A stretch of 64,000 nucleotides of DNA, taken from positions 1,723,856-1,787,855 of the forward strand of contig NZ_FOYX01000001.1 of assembly GCF_900112245.1 (NCBI RefSeq). The letters run 5' to 3'. Below are positions 36,664 to 44,852 of the stretch, in pieces (the first letter of the stretch is position 1; every line of letters starts with the position of its first letter). Made by a program: the position numbers and the translations under genes. Source of the stretch: Maribacter stanieri (lineage in GTDB: Bacteria > Bacteroidota > Bacteroidia > Flavobacteriales > Flavobacteriaceae). The notes below the pieces were generated by a model, which worked only from the letters and a program-made list of their open reading frames with translations, was not told where the DNA came from and did no database searches.

Positions 36664-37905
36664 TTGAATCTAGAATATTTTATCGCCAAACGGCTTATAA
36701 AGGGTAAGGAGCATAAAATTAGTATATCTGCGCCAATAATAAAAATAGCCATTGCCGCAATTGCAATTGGGGTTGTTATGATGTTGGTTGCTATTGCTAC
36801 AGGTCTAGGTCTAAAAGAAAAAATACGTGAAAAAATAACTGCATTTAACGGTCACGTACAAATCTATAATTACGATAATAATAATTCTGAAGTTTCTGTA
36901 GTACCTGTGAGTACAAATCAGGAATTTTATCCGGATTTCAATATGGTAGATGGTATTGTTCATATACAAGCTGTTGCCACGAAAGCTGGTATTATACGTA
37001 CCGAAGAAACTTTTGAAGGTATTATTGCCAAAGGTGTCGGTACCGAATATAATTGGGAACCATTCAAAGAGTTTTTAATTGATGGTGTATTACCAGATTA
37101 TTCCGGTGAGTTAAATTCAGATGTGTTGATTTCTAGAATAATGGCTAGTCGGCTTAACTTAAAGGTGGGCGATTCATTCTTTACTTTTTTCTTGCGAGAT
37201 GATGCAGCCGATAAAATTCCCAATCAAAGAAAATTTACCATTACCGGAATCTTTGATAGCGGATTTGAAGAAATTGACGGACTCTATATTTTTACGGATA
37301 TACGCCATATACAGCGTATGAATAAATGGAAGGATACCGAAGTAGGTAATTTTGAGATTTTCTTGAATAGTTTTGATGATATAGACCAGAAAGCCAATGA
37401 AATATATGGCGAAACGGTAGCTAGTTTAGATACTAAAACTATAAAAGATAAGTACTATAAAATCTTTGAATGGATTGGGTTGTTCGATTTTAATATCGCA
37501 TTGATCATTGGTATTATGATTATAGTAGGTGGAATAAATATGATTACCGCTTTATTGGTTTTAATCTTAGAGCGTACCCCAATGATCGGTATTTTAAAAG
37601 CGTTGGGTACTACGAATTGGAGTATTAGAAAAGTCTTTTTATACAATGCAGCGTATCTTATTGCTGTTGGGTTGTTCTGGGGAAATCTTATAGGTCTAGG
37701 AATTATTTTTATTCAAGAGAAATTTCGTGTTTTCAAGTTCCCGAACCCGAAAGAATATTATATAGAGTACATTCCTGTAAGTATAGATTTGTGGACCATT
37801 CTGTTATTAAACGCGGGAGTTTTGTTTCTTTGTTTGTTGATGTTGTTGATTCCATCATATATTATTACCAAAATTACACCTGTAAAAGCTATTCGTTTCG
37901 AGTAG
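36664..37905 (+). CDS. LolC/E-type ABC transporter permease
   Basis: A 413-residue MacB/FtsX-type permease of the lipoprotein-releasing clade. There is one N-terminal transmembrane segment (about 25-50), a large periplasmic domain (50-270) and three C-terminal transmembrane segments (about 270-300, 325-350, 378-405). The start is a TTG (MNLEYFIAKRLIKG), which matches the family N terminus; no suitable ATG is near. The ATPase partner (LolD) is not adjacent. It should act at the inner membrane in lipoprotein export. Confidence 0.85.
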   Translation: MNLEYFIAKRLIKGKEHKISISAPIIKIAIAAIAIGVVMMLVAIATGLGLKEKIREKITAFNGHVQIYNYDNNNSEVSVVPVSTNQEFYPDFNMVDGIVHIQAVATKAGIIRTEETFEGIIAKGVGTEYNWEPFKEFLIDGVLPDYSGELNSDVLISRIMASRLNLKVGDSFFTFFLRDDAADKIPNQRKFTITGIFDSGFEEIDGLYIFTDIRHIQRMNKWKDTEVGNFEIFLNSFDDIDQKANEIYGETVASLDTKTIKDKYYKIFEWIGLFDFNIALIIGIMIIVGGINMITALLVLILERTPMIGILKALGTTNWSIRKVFLYNAAYLIAVGLFWGNLIGLGIIFIQEKFRVFKFPNPKEYYIEYIPVSIDLWTILLLNAGVLFLCLLMLLIPSYIITKITPVKAIRFE

Positions 37906-37939
37906 TTAATTTTTTGAATAGCTTATTCCATATTTAATC

Positions 37940-37968
37940 TTTGTTTAAACCCCTTTTTGGTAAATTTG
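37940..37968 (+). promoter_or_regulatory. Bacteroidota-type promoter of the M20 peptidase operon
   Basis: TTTG at 37940-37943, a 17-base spacer and TAAATTTG at 37961-37968. This is a full match to TTG-N17-23-TAnnTTTG, 16 bases before the ATG of the peptidase. Confidence 0.7.
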
Positions 37969-37984
37969 ATGTAAAACAAACCAC

Positions 37985-39280
37985 ATGCATCAAAAGTTAC
38001 TACTTACCGTATTATCTATGTTTCTGTTTACGGCAGTTCATGCACAGAAGCTTTCAAAAAACGAAAAAAAGGTTGTTAAAGCTATAGAGCAAAACAATGC
38101 CGAGGCAATTTCCTTTCTGGAAAAAGTCGTGAATATCAATAGCGGTACTTTAAATCTTAAAGGTGTTGAAATGGTAGGTCAAGAATTTGCTTCTGCTTTC
38201 ACCGATATCGGTTTTGAAAGCACTTGGATACCTATGCCCGAAGAAATGAATAGAGCAGGACATCTGTTCGCTGAAATTAAAGGTACAAAGGGAAAAAAGC
38301 TTCTGTTAATAGGTCATTTAGATACCGTTTTTGAAGAAGATAGTCCGTTTCAAAAATTTGAGATGGTTAACGATTCCATAGCTCATGCCCCAGGGGGAAA
38401 TGATATGAAAGGTGGCGATGTTATAGTGCTATATGCATTAAAAGCACTACAACAAAACGGATTGCTAAATGATGCTCAAATTATTGTAGCCTTTACAGGA
38501 GATGAAGAAAGTACGGGCAGCCCTCTAGAGAAAAGCAGACATGATCTAATTGAAGCTGCTAAAAGAAGTGAGATTGGGTTAGGTTTTGAAAACTCAACTG
38601 GGTTTAATTATGCAACAGTTGCCCGTAGAGGTTCGTCTGGTTGGAAAGTTGAGGTTGAGGGTAAAAGAGCGCACTCTTCAGGAATCTTTAGTGAAGATAC
38701 CGGAGCAGGAGCCATTTTTGAAATGTCAAGAATTTTAAACGGCTTTTACACCGATGTAAAAGGGGAAGACTTATTAACCTTCAATCCTGGTACTTTGGTT
38801 GGTGGTACGTTCGTAGAATTTGATGAAATGACCAGTAAGGGAACTGTATTTGGCAAGACCAATGTAGTAGCTCAAAAAGCAGAAGTTCGCGGCGGATTAC
38901 GATTTATATCTGAAGAGCAAAAAGAACGTGCTCGCGAAAATATGAGAACAGTTGTGGCCAACAATTTACCACATACCTCTGCCAAGGTAACTTTTGATGA
39001 TAGTTATCCTGCTATGCAGCCAACGGAAGGTAACAAGGCATTGTTAACTAAACTGAACAAAGTAAGTTTAGATTTGAAACAAGGTGAGGTATTGGCATAT
39101 GATCCAGGAAAAAGAGGCGCTGCAGATACTTCTTTTGTAGCGGAATATGTAGATTGTTTAGATGGTTTAGGTACTATGGGTAATGCAGCACACACTCCAG
39201 AAGAAACTGTGAACTTAAATACTATAGAAGCACTGACAAAAAGAACTGCACTATTAATTTATAGATTGATAAATGAGTAA
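37985..39280 (+). CDS. M20-family metallopeptidase (carboxypeptidase G2-like)
   Basis: A 431-residue exported zinc peptidase. The signal peptide (1-20) ends in VHAQ. Zinc and catalytic motifs are GHLDTVFE, GGNDMKGGD, the catalytic Glu pair in GDEESTGS and the C-terminal GNAAHTPEE. A dimerisation domain (about 200-310) sits between. It likely cleaves glutamate-type amide bonds or dipeptides in the periplasm. It overlaps the aldose-epimerase gene by 8 bases, so they are translationally coupled. Confidence 0.9.
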   Translation: MHQKLLLTVLSMFLFTAVHAQKLSKNEKKVVKAIEQNNAEAISFLEKVVNINSGTLNLKGVEMVGQEFASAFTDIGFESTWIPMPEEMNRAGHLFAEIKGTKGKKLLLIGHLDTVFEEDSPFQKFEMVNDSIAHAPGGNDMKGGDVIVLYALKALQQNGLLNDAQIIVAFTGDEESTGSPLEKSRHDLIEAAKRSEIGLGFENSTGFNYATVARRGSSGWKVEVEGKRAHSSGIFSEDTGAGAIFEMSRILNGFYTDVKGEDLLTFNPGTLVGGTFVEFDEMTSKGTVFGKTNVVAQKAEVRGGLRFISEEQKERARENMRTVVANNLPHTSAKVTFDDSYPAMQPTEGNKALLTKLNKVSLDLKQGEVLAYDPGKRGAADTSFVAEYVDCLDGLGTMGNAAHTPEETVNLNTIEALTKRTALLIYRLINE

Positions 39281-40061
39281 AATAACAACACTTAAAGTTG
39301 GAGATCAACACGTAAAAATTGAAGATGGAGAATTGGTAGGGTATCAAGTTTCTGGTCATGAGTTTATGCACCAAAAAGGGAACCCTGGTTGGCGTAGTGT
39401 TGATACTGAAATGTTTCCGTTAATAGGACCTACTAGCGAAGCAGATTTTAAAGTAAAAACTCCAAAGGGATTCGCTATTCAAGATCAGCATGGGTTACTG
39501 CGAGAAATGAAGTATAAAATAGTGGGGAATACGGATAGCAAGGCTGTTTTTGTAAAAAAATACACTGCAAATACAACCGTATTGAATTCTAAATATCCTA
39601 CGAAATCTACTGCGGAGAAATTAGCTTGGCCGTATAATTTTGAGTTCGTAAAAACCTTTGAATTAATAGATGGTGCATTAAACGTTTCGTTTACAATTTC
39701 TGGCGAAGAGGGAATGCCATTTATGCTTGGATATCACCCCGCATTTATGCTTCATACTAAAAATGCTATCATATCTGCAGGAAAGCAGAATATTACCATA
39801 CCAGAGGTTATGGCAGTAGGTAGCAGAGCACTTCAAATACCAAATATCGATGTCGTTACGTTGAAAGATGAGCGTACATTACAAATAACATCAGAAGGGT
39901 TTAGTCATTTTATGTTATGGACAGAGGTGCCCAATATGGTCTGTATAGAGCCTATTACATTTTATCCATACGCTGTTTCTCAAGATAATTTGGCAGAAGG
40001 TTTTATGGTATTAAAAAATGAGCCAATGTTGTTCAAGGTAAAGTTGAAGCCTTTGCCATAA
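39273..40061 (+). CDS. Aldose 1-epimerase family protein
   Basis: A 262-residue galactose-mutarotase-fold protein. Visible family features are QKGNPGWRSVDTEMFPLIGPT at the N terminus, the GYHPAFML motif with a conserved His, and MVCIEPITFYPYAV containing the probable catalytic Glu. It probably interconverts anomers of a sugar or sugar phosphate. It overlaps the M20 gene by 8 bases and is followed by SRAP and TfoX-type genes in the same direction. Confidence 0.85.
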   Translation: MSKITTLKVGDQHVKIEDGELVGYQVSGHEFMHQKGNPGWRSVDTEMFPLIGPTSEADFKVKTPKGFAIQDQHGLLREMKYKIVGNTDSKAVFVKKYTANTTVLNSKYPTKSTAEKLAWPYNFEFVKTFELIDGALNVSFTISGEEGMPFMLGYHPAFMLHTKNAIISAGKQNITIPEVMAVGSRALQIPNIDVVTLKDERTLQITSEGFSHFMLWTEVPNMVCIEPITFYPYAVSQDNLAEGFMVLKNEPMLFKVKLKPLP

Positions 40062-40085
40062 ATATCCATTACTAAATTATGGTGT

Positions 40086-40859
40086 ATGTGTTATGATGTT
40101 AAAACCAGTTTAGAGGCGCAATTGAAGCGGGCAAAAAGGAGTCAAGATTTAAAGGCGATAGATGAAATTATAGAAAAGCTTGGTCCTTTAACTGATTTGC
40201 CGTTACATCATGCTTCTGGATTTTCACATCCAGATGTTTTAATATATACCAACGAAGATGAGTTTTATCCTATGGTAGCTACTTGGGGTTTAATACCACA
40301 TTGGGTGAATAGCGTAGAACAGCAAAAGAAGATTTGGAACAGTACGTTGAATGCCAGGGTAGAGACCATTACTGACAAACCTGCTTTTAGAGATTCTGTC
40401 CAAGAGAAACGTTGTATTTTTTATATCGACGGATTTTACGAACACCACCATTGTAATAATCATACATATCCGTTTTACATCCATCGAAAGAATAACCAAC
40501 CAATAGCCTTGGCAGCCTTATGGTCTAAATGGGTAAATCCGGAAGATGGAGGTGTTATAAATTCTTTTTCAGTAGTAACCACAATTGGTAATGGATTAAT
40601 GGCAAAAATTCATAACAACCCAAAACTAAAAGAACCACGCATGCCTTTAATGCTTTCTGAAAATATGGAAGAACAGTGGTTGACATCAGCGTTAGATTTT
40701 GATAAAGAATTAAAAGAACTATTGACCGAAAATGGTACTATTGAATTACAGGCCCATACGGTAGGGAAGCTAAGAGGTAAAAGCTATGAAGGTAATGTAG
40801 CTTCAATTTCAGATGAGGTTGTATATAAAGAATTGGAAACTGAAGAATGGAAATTTTAA
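40086..40859 (+). CDS. SRAP-family DNA-protein crosslink protein (YedK/HMCES)
   Basis: A 257-residue protein of the SOS-response-associated peptidase family, which forms a stable crosslink to abasic sites in single-stranded DNA through Cys2. The N terminus MCYDVK exposes Cys2 after methionine removal. Other family residues are seen in WNSTLNARVETI, the Glu in CIFYIDGFYEH and the His in KIHNNPKLKEPRMPLML. The start is fixed by the Cys2 requirement. It is 3 bases from the TfoX-like gene downstream. Confidence 0.93.
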   Translation: MCYDVKTSLEAQLKRAKRSQDLKAIDEIIEKLGPLTDLPLHHASGFSHPDVLIYTNEDEFYPMVATWGLIPHWVNSVEQQKKIWNSTLNARVETITDKPAFRDSVQEKRCIFYIDGFYEHHHCNNHTYPFYIHRKNNQPIALAALWSKWVNPEDGGVINSFSVVTTIGNGLMAKIHNNPKLKEPRMPLMLSENMEEQWLTSALDFDKELKELLTENGTIELQAHTVGKLRGKSYEGNVASISDEVVYKELETEEWKF

Positions 40860-40862
40860 GTA

Positions 40863-41207
40863 ATGGCGTATAGTGAATATTTGGCGGATAGGGTAAGAAT
40901 ACGTCTAAAGGGAAAAGGGGAGTTAGAGGAGAAGAAAATGATGGGTGGACTCACCTTTATGATGAACGGTAAAATGTGTTTAGGCATTATGTTCGATAAG
41001 AAAAGTGAAGAAGATAGGTTAATGCTAAGGGTAGGTAAACTTAATTACGAAGCGCTTTTAAATTTACCAGGTAGTAAACCAATGGATTTCACGGGAAAAC
41101 CAATACGCGGATTTCTATTTATTGAACCTGATGGTTTTGATACCGAAAACGACTTAGATTTTTGGGTAGAAAAAGCATTGGAATTCAATAGACTTCTTAA
41201 TCCGTAA
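40863..41207 (+). CDS. TfoX/Sxy N-terminal-domain protein
   Basis: A 114-residue protein matching the TfoX N-terminal domain (RVRIRLKGKGELEEKKMMGGLTFMMNGKMCLGI). In gammaproteobacteria TfoX regulates competence, but stand-alone N-terminal-domain proteins in Bacteroidota have no proven role. Coupled to the SRAP gene. Confidence 0.85.
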   Translation: MAYSEYLADRVRIRLKGKGELEEKKMMGGLTFMMNGKMCLGIMFDKKSEEDRLMLRVGKLNYEALLNLPGSKPMDFTGKPIRGFLFIEPDGFDTENDLDFWVEKALEFNRLLNP

Positions 41208-41249
41208 TGTAATGGTTTTAAAATCAGCCGCTGTGCCCTTCTAATTGAT

Positions 41250-41257
41250 TAAATTTG
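41250..41257 (+). promoter_or_regulatory. -7 box only 4 bases upstream of the SulP start
   Basis: TAAATTTG, an exact TAnnTTTG match, ends 4 bases before the GTG at 41262, the same geometry as at queE. If active the mRNA would be leaderless. Confidence 0.4.
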
Positions 41258-41261
41258 CTGC

Positions 41262-43010
41262 GTGAGGAATATTTTGCCTTTTATGGAATGGGTTTCTACC
41301 TATAAAAAAGCCTACTTTATTAAGGATTTAATAGCGGGTCTTACCGTTGGTATCGTTCTGGTGCCACAAGGTATGGCATATGCTATGATTGCGGGGCTAC
41401 CACCTGTGCACGGTTTGTATGCTTCATTATTTCCTGTGCTTACCTATGCTTTGCTTGGTACATCGAGAAAAATAGCTGTTGGTCCCGTTGCAATGGATTC
41501 CTTATTGGTAGCCGTTGGTCTTGGAACATTGGCAATAACTGGTGTGGAGAATTACATAATAATGGTAGTTCTGCTTACCTTAATGGTGGGTGCAATTCAA
41601 TTGGTATTAGGTGTACTGCGCATGGGGTTTTTAGTCAACTTTCTCTCCAAACCCGTTATTAGTGGTTTTACCTCCGCAGCGGCAATCATCATAGTATTAA
41701 GTCAGTTAAAGCATTTGTTGGGTATTTCTGTTGCGGGTAGTAATAGAATTTATGAAACGATATTCAATATTTTTTATAAGCTAGGTGAGACTAATTGGGT
41801 AGATTTTGGTATCGGTCTTGTGGGTATCGGGTTACTGTTGGCATTTAAAAAATGGAACAAAAATATACCCGGTATTTTAATAATAGTAGTGTTGGGTATT
41901 TTAGCTGTTTTCCTTTTTCAGATGGAAACATTCGGAATTAAATTGGTGGGTAGTGTACCTAGCGGGTTGCCAACCTTTGTTATGCCGACCGTTGATGTTG
42001 AAGATATGAAGCAACTAGCGCCTATTGCAATTGCGTTGGCATTGGTAGGTTATTTAGAAGCAATATCCATTGGTAAGGCATTAGAAGATAAATCAGGGGA
42101 AGATACGATAGAAGCAAATAAAGAATTAATAGCTTTAGGCTCCGCTAATATTGTAGGTTCTTTATTTCAAGGTTACCCGGTAACGGCAAGTTTTTCTAGA
42201 TCCGCAATTAGCTATGATGCTGGTACTAAAACAAACTTATCTGCAATATTCAGTGTTATATTGGTTGTTTTAACCCTGTTATTTTTAACACCTTTATTTA
42301 AGTATTTACCTAATGCCGTTTTAGCTAGTATTATTATGGTGTCGGTCGTCAAACTTATAGATATCAACTATTTTAAACATCTGTGGTTGAATAGGAAAGA
42401 TGAGTTTTTTATAATGCTTATTACCTTTATTATTACATTGTTTATTGGCATTACTCAGGGTATTTTAATAGGTGTGCTGTGCTCTTTATTGTTGATGGTG
42501 TACAGAACATCTAAACCGCATTTTGTTGAGATTGGTAATATTGGAAATTCCGACTATTATAAAAATGTAATTCGTTTTGCCGATGAGGTGGTTGTGCGTA
42601 ATGATTTATTAATCGTTAGGTTCGATTCTCAATTGTACTTTGGTAATTCAGCTTATTTTAAAAAGCAACTTTTAAAACATATTAAGGCGAAGGGACCTAA
42701 GTTAAAGGGGATAATTTTAAACGCTGAATCTATAAATTATATAGATGCAACGGCAGCAGATATGCTAACTAAGCTTATTCATGATATTCGTGAAAGAAAC
42801 TTACAATTTTATATTGCTGGTGCTATTGGACCAACAAGAGATATCATTTTTAATACAGGAATAATTAAGGAATTGCAAAGAGAATTTCTGTTTGTAAAGA
42901 CAAAAGAAGCGGTAGACTTTTTTGATAACCCGAACGAAGTTTCTTTATTGGCTGCTAAAGTGGCCTATGAAAATAGTAGGATGGCTAAGATGAAAGTAGC
43001 CCCAAAATAA
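41262..43010 (+). CDS. SulP-family inorganic anion transporter with STAS domain
   Basis: A 582-residue membrane transporter of the SLC26/SulP family (sulfate, bicarbonate or other anions). Signature segment GLTVGIVLVPQGMAYAMIAGLPPVHGLYASL near the N terminus is given here by its core VPQGMAYAMIAGLPPVHGLY. About 10-14 hydrophobic segments extend to residue 430. A cytoplasmic STAS domain (about 445-560, ILNAESINYIDATAADML) follows. The GTG start keeps the conserved RNILPFMEW N terminus. A persulfide-dioxygenase/rhodanese gene lies 60 bases downstream, so a link to sulfur compounds is possible. Confidence 0.92.
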   Translation: MRNILPFMEWVSTYKKAYFIKDLIAGLTVGIVLVPQGMAYAMIAGLPPVHGLYASLFPVLTYALLGTSRKIAVGPVAMDSLLVAVGLGTLAITGVENYIIMVVLLTLMVGAIQLVLGVLRMGFLVNFLSKPVISGFTSAAAIIIVLSQLKHLLGISVAGSNRIYETIFNIFYKLGETNWVDFGIGLVGIGLLLAFKKWNKNIPGILIIVVLGILAVFLFQMETFGIKLVGSVPSGLPTFVMPTVDVEDMKQLAPIAIALALVGYLEAISIGKALEDKSGEDTIEANKELIALGSANIVGSLFQGYPVTASFSRSAISYDAGTKTNLSAIFSVILVVLTLLFLTPLFKYLPNAVLASIIMVSVVKLIDINYFKHLWLNRKDEFFIMLITFIITLFIGITQGILIGVLCSLLLMVYRTSKPHFVEIGNIGNSDYYKNVIRFADEVVVRNDLLIVRFDSQLYFGNSAYFKKQLLKHIKAKGPKLKGIILNAESINYIDATAADMLTKLIHDIRERNLQFYIAGAIGPTRDIIFNTGIIKELQREFLFVKTKEAVDFFDNPNEVSLLAAKVAYENSRMAKMKVAPK

Positions 43011-43070
43011 AATAAATCTTGTACCTTAAGGAAGAAGAGGTATGTTGAATAATATAAAAGATAGTGTCGT

Positions 43071-44480
43071 ATGAACATAGAACAAATATATACTGGTTGT
43101 TTGGCTCAAGGAGCTTATTATATTGAGAGTGATGGTGAAGTAGCTATAATTGATCCGTTAAGAGAAGTGAGTCCTTATATAAAAAGAGCAGCGAACGACA
43201 ACGCAAAAATCAAGTATATTTTTGAAACTCATTTTCATGCCGATTTTGTTAGCGGGCATGTTACATTATCTAAAGAAACTGGTGCGCCTATTATTTACGG
43301 ACCTACTGCAAACCCAACTTTTGATGCCATTATAGCTGAGGACGGACAAGAGTTTAAATTAGGAAAAATTACATTTAAGGTATTGCATACTCCTGGGCAT
43401 ACTATGGAAAGTACAACCTATTTATTGAGAGATGAAAATGGTAAGGACCATGCTATTTTTTCTGGTGATACATTATTCTTGGGAGATGTTGGAAGACCAG
43501 ATTTAGCACAGAAATCTGCGGATATGACGCAAGAGCAATTGGCAGGAACATTGTTTGACAGTTTAAGAACTAAAATAATGCCATTAGCAGATGATATTAC
43601 CGTTTACCCAGCACATGGCGCTGGTTCTGCATGTGGTAAGAATATGATGAAGGAGACTGTTGATACTTTGGGTAATCAGAAGAAAATGAACTACGCTTTA
43701 CGGGCAGATATGACTAAAGAGGAGTTTGTAAAAGAAGTTACGGACGGGTTATTGCCACCACCTAAATATTTTCCTTTGAACGTAAAGATGAATAAAGAAG
43801 GGTATGAGGATATTGATGATGTTCTTGTGCGTGGAAACCGTGGGCTAACTCCAGAAGAGTTTGAAAAAGCAGCGAATACTACCGAAGCTTTGGTATTGGA
43901 TGTAAGACACCAAGATGAGTTTGTGAAAGGTCATGTGCCAAGATCTATTTTTATTGGTTTAAACGGAGATTTTGCTCCTTGGGTAGGAGATTTAATAGCG
44001 GATACAAAACAGCCTTTGTTATTGGTGATACCTGAAGGTAAAGAAGAAGAAGCTATTACGAGATTGTCTCGTGTTGGGTTCGACTCGGCTATAGGATATT
44101 TAAAAGGCGGAATTGAAGCTTGGAAAGCAGCAGGTAAAGAGATTGATCAAATTACTTCAATTACATCATCTGAGGCTAAAGATATTATTGATAAAGGCGA
44201 TGCTGCCATTTTTGATGTACGTAAAGATGGTGAGTATTTAAGTGAGCACTTAGTAGGTGCTGTTCATACGCCGCTGAGTGAATTGAATAAGCATTTGTCT
44301 AAGTTTCCTGAGAAGGGAGAATTCTTGGTTCACTGTGCTGGTGGGTACAGATCGGTAATAGCATCATCTATTTTAAAGAGTCGTGGAATTCACAATCTTA
44401 TTGATGTAAAAGGCGGTTACGGAGCACTTAAAAAGGAAGATTTAAAAAAGACGGATTACGTGTGTCCCACAACTCTATAA
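43071..44480 (+). CDS. MBL-fold persulfide-dioxygenase-like protein with two rhodanese domains
   Basis: A 469-residue cytoplasmic protein. The N-terminal metallo-beta-lactamase domain (1-240) has THFHADFVSGH (His54, His56, Asp58, His63), a further His in HTPGHTMEST and Asp in FSGDTLFLGDVGRP, as in ETHE1/Blh persulfide dioxygenases. Rhodanese domain 1 (about 262-350) lacks the active-site Cys (LLLVIPEGKEEEA). Rhodanese domain 2 (about 365-465) keeps it (LVHCAGGYRS). It probably oxidises glutathione- or protein-persulfides to sulfite and shuttles sulfane sulfur. Confidence 0.9.
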   Translation: MNIEQIYTGCLAQGAYYIESDGEVAIIDPLREVSPYIKRAANDNAKIKYIFETHFHADFVSGHVTLSKETGAPIIYGPTANPTFDAIIAEDGQEFKLGKITFKVLHTPGHTMESTTYLLRDENGKDHAIFSGDTLFLGDVGRPDLAQKSADMTQEQLAGTLFDSLRTKIMPLADDITVYPAHGAGSACGKNMMKETVDTLGNQKKMNYALRADMTKEEFVKEVTDGLLPPPKYFPLNVKMNKEGYEDIDDVLVRGNRGLTPEEFEKAANTTEALVLDVRHQDEFVKGHVPRSIFIGLNGDFAPWVGDLIADTKQPLLLVIPEGKEEEAITRLSRVGFDSAIGYLKGGIEAWKAAGKEIDQITSITSSEAKDIIDKGDAAIFDVRKDGEYLSEHLVGAVHTPLSELNKHLSKFPEKGEFLVHCAGGYRSVIASSILKSRGIHNLIDVKGGYGALKKEDLKKTDYVCPTTL

Positions 44481-44560
44481 ACAGAATTGTTTATCTGGGT
44501 ATCATATCTTAACTTGAAGTATTATTAATTAACCCTTTAAATAGGATTTTATATACTGTA

Positions 44561-44743
44561 ATGTTTAAAAATTTTATTGATCGTGTCGGTCTGGCCAATG
44601 TAATCATGCTTATAGTAGTATTGTCCATAATAGTGGTATCGGAAGTTCTTTTCTTATCCGGCAAGAAATTAGATGCTATTTTTATAGCATTTTGGGCGCC
44701 TACTATTTTAGGTTTTATGAATTATTTAAAATATAAAAAGTAG
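44561..44743 (+). CDS. Small two-helix membrane protein
   Basis: A 60-residue protein with two hydrophobic segments (about 12-32 and 38-55) and a basic C terminus (YLKYKK). No family recognised. It is followed directly by another short membrane-type frame. Confidence 0.55.
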   Translation: MFKNFIDRVGLANVIMLIVVLSIIVVSEVLFLSGKKLDAIFIAFWAPTILGFMNYLKYKK

Positions 44744-44757
44744 TGGAGTTCGTTCTA

Positions 44758-44838
44758 ATGTATTCAATATTCATATCCATAGTTTTTATGGTCTGGTTAC
44801 TTTTTGTAATTAGGATGTACAAGAAAATGAAGGACTAG
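44758..44838 (+). CDS. Possible 26-residue single-helix membrane peptide
   Basis: The frame ATG...TAG encodes MYSIFISIVFMVWLLFVI followed by RMYKKMKD: one hydrophobic helix with a positive C-terminal tail. A GTG in frame at 44743 overlaps the stop of the preceding small membrane gene and would allow coupled translation of a 31-residue form. It is too short for certainty. Confidence 0.35.
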   Translation: MYSIFISIVFMVWLLFVIRMYKKMKD

Positions 44839-44852
44839 TTGTAAGTAGTTTT

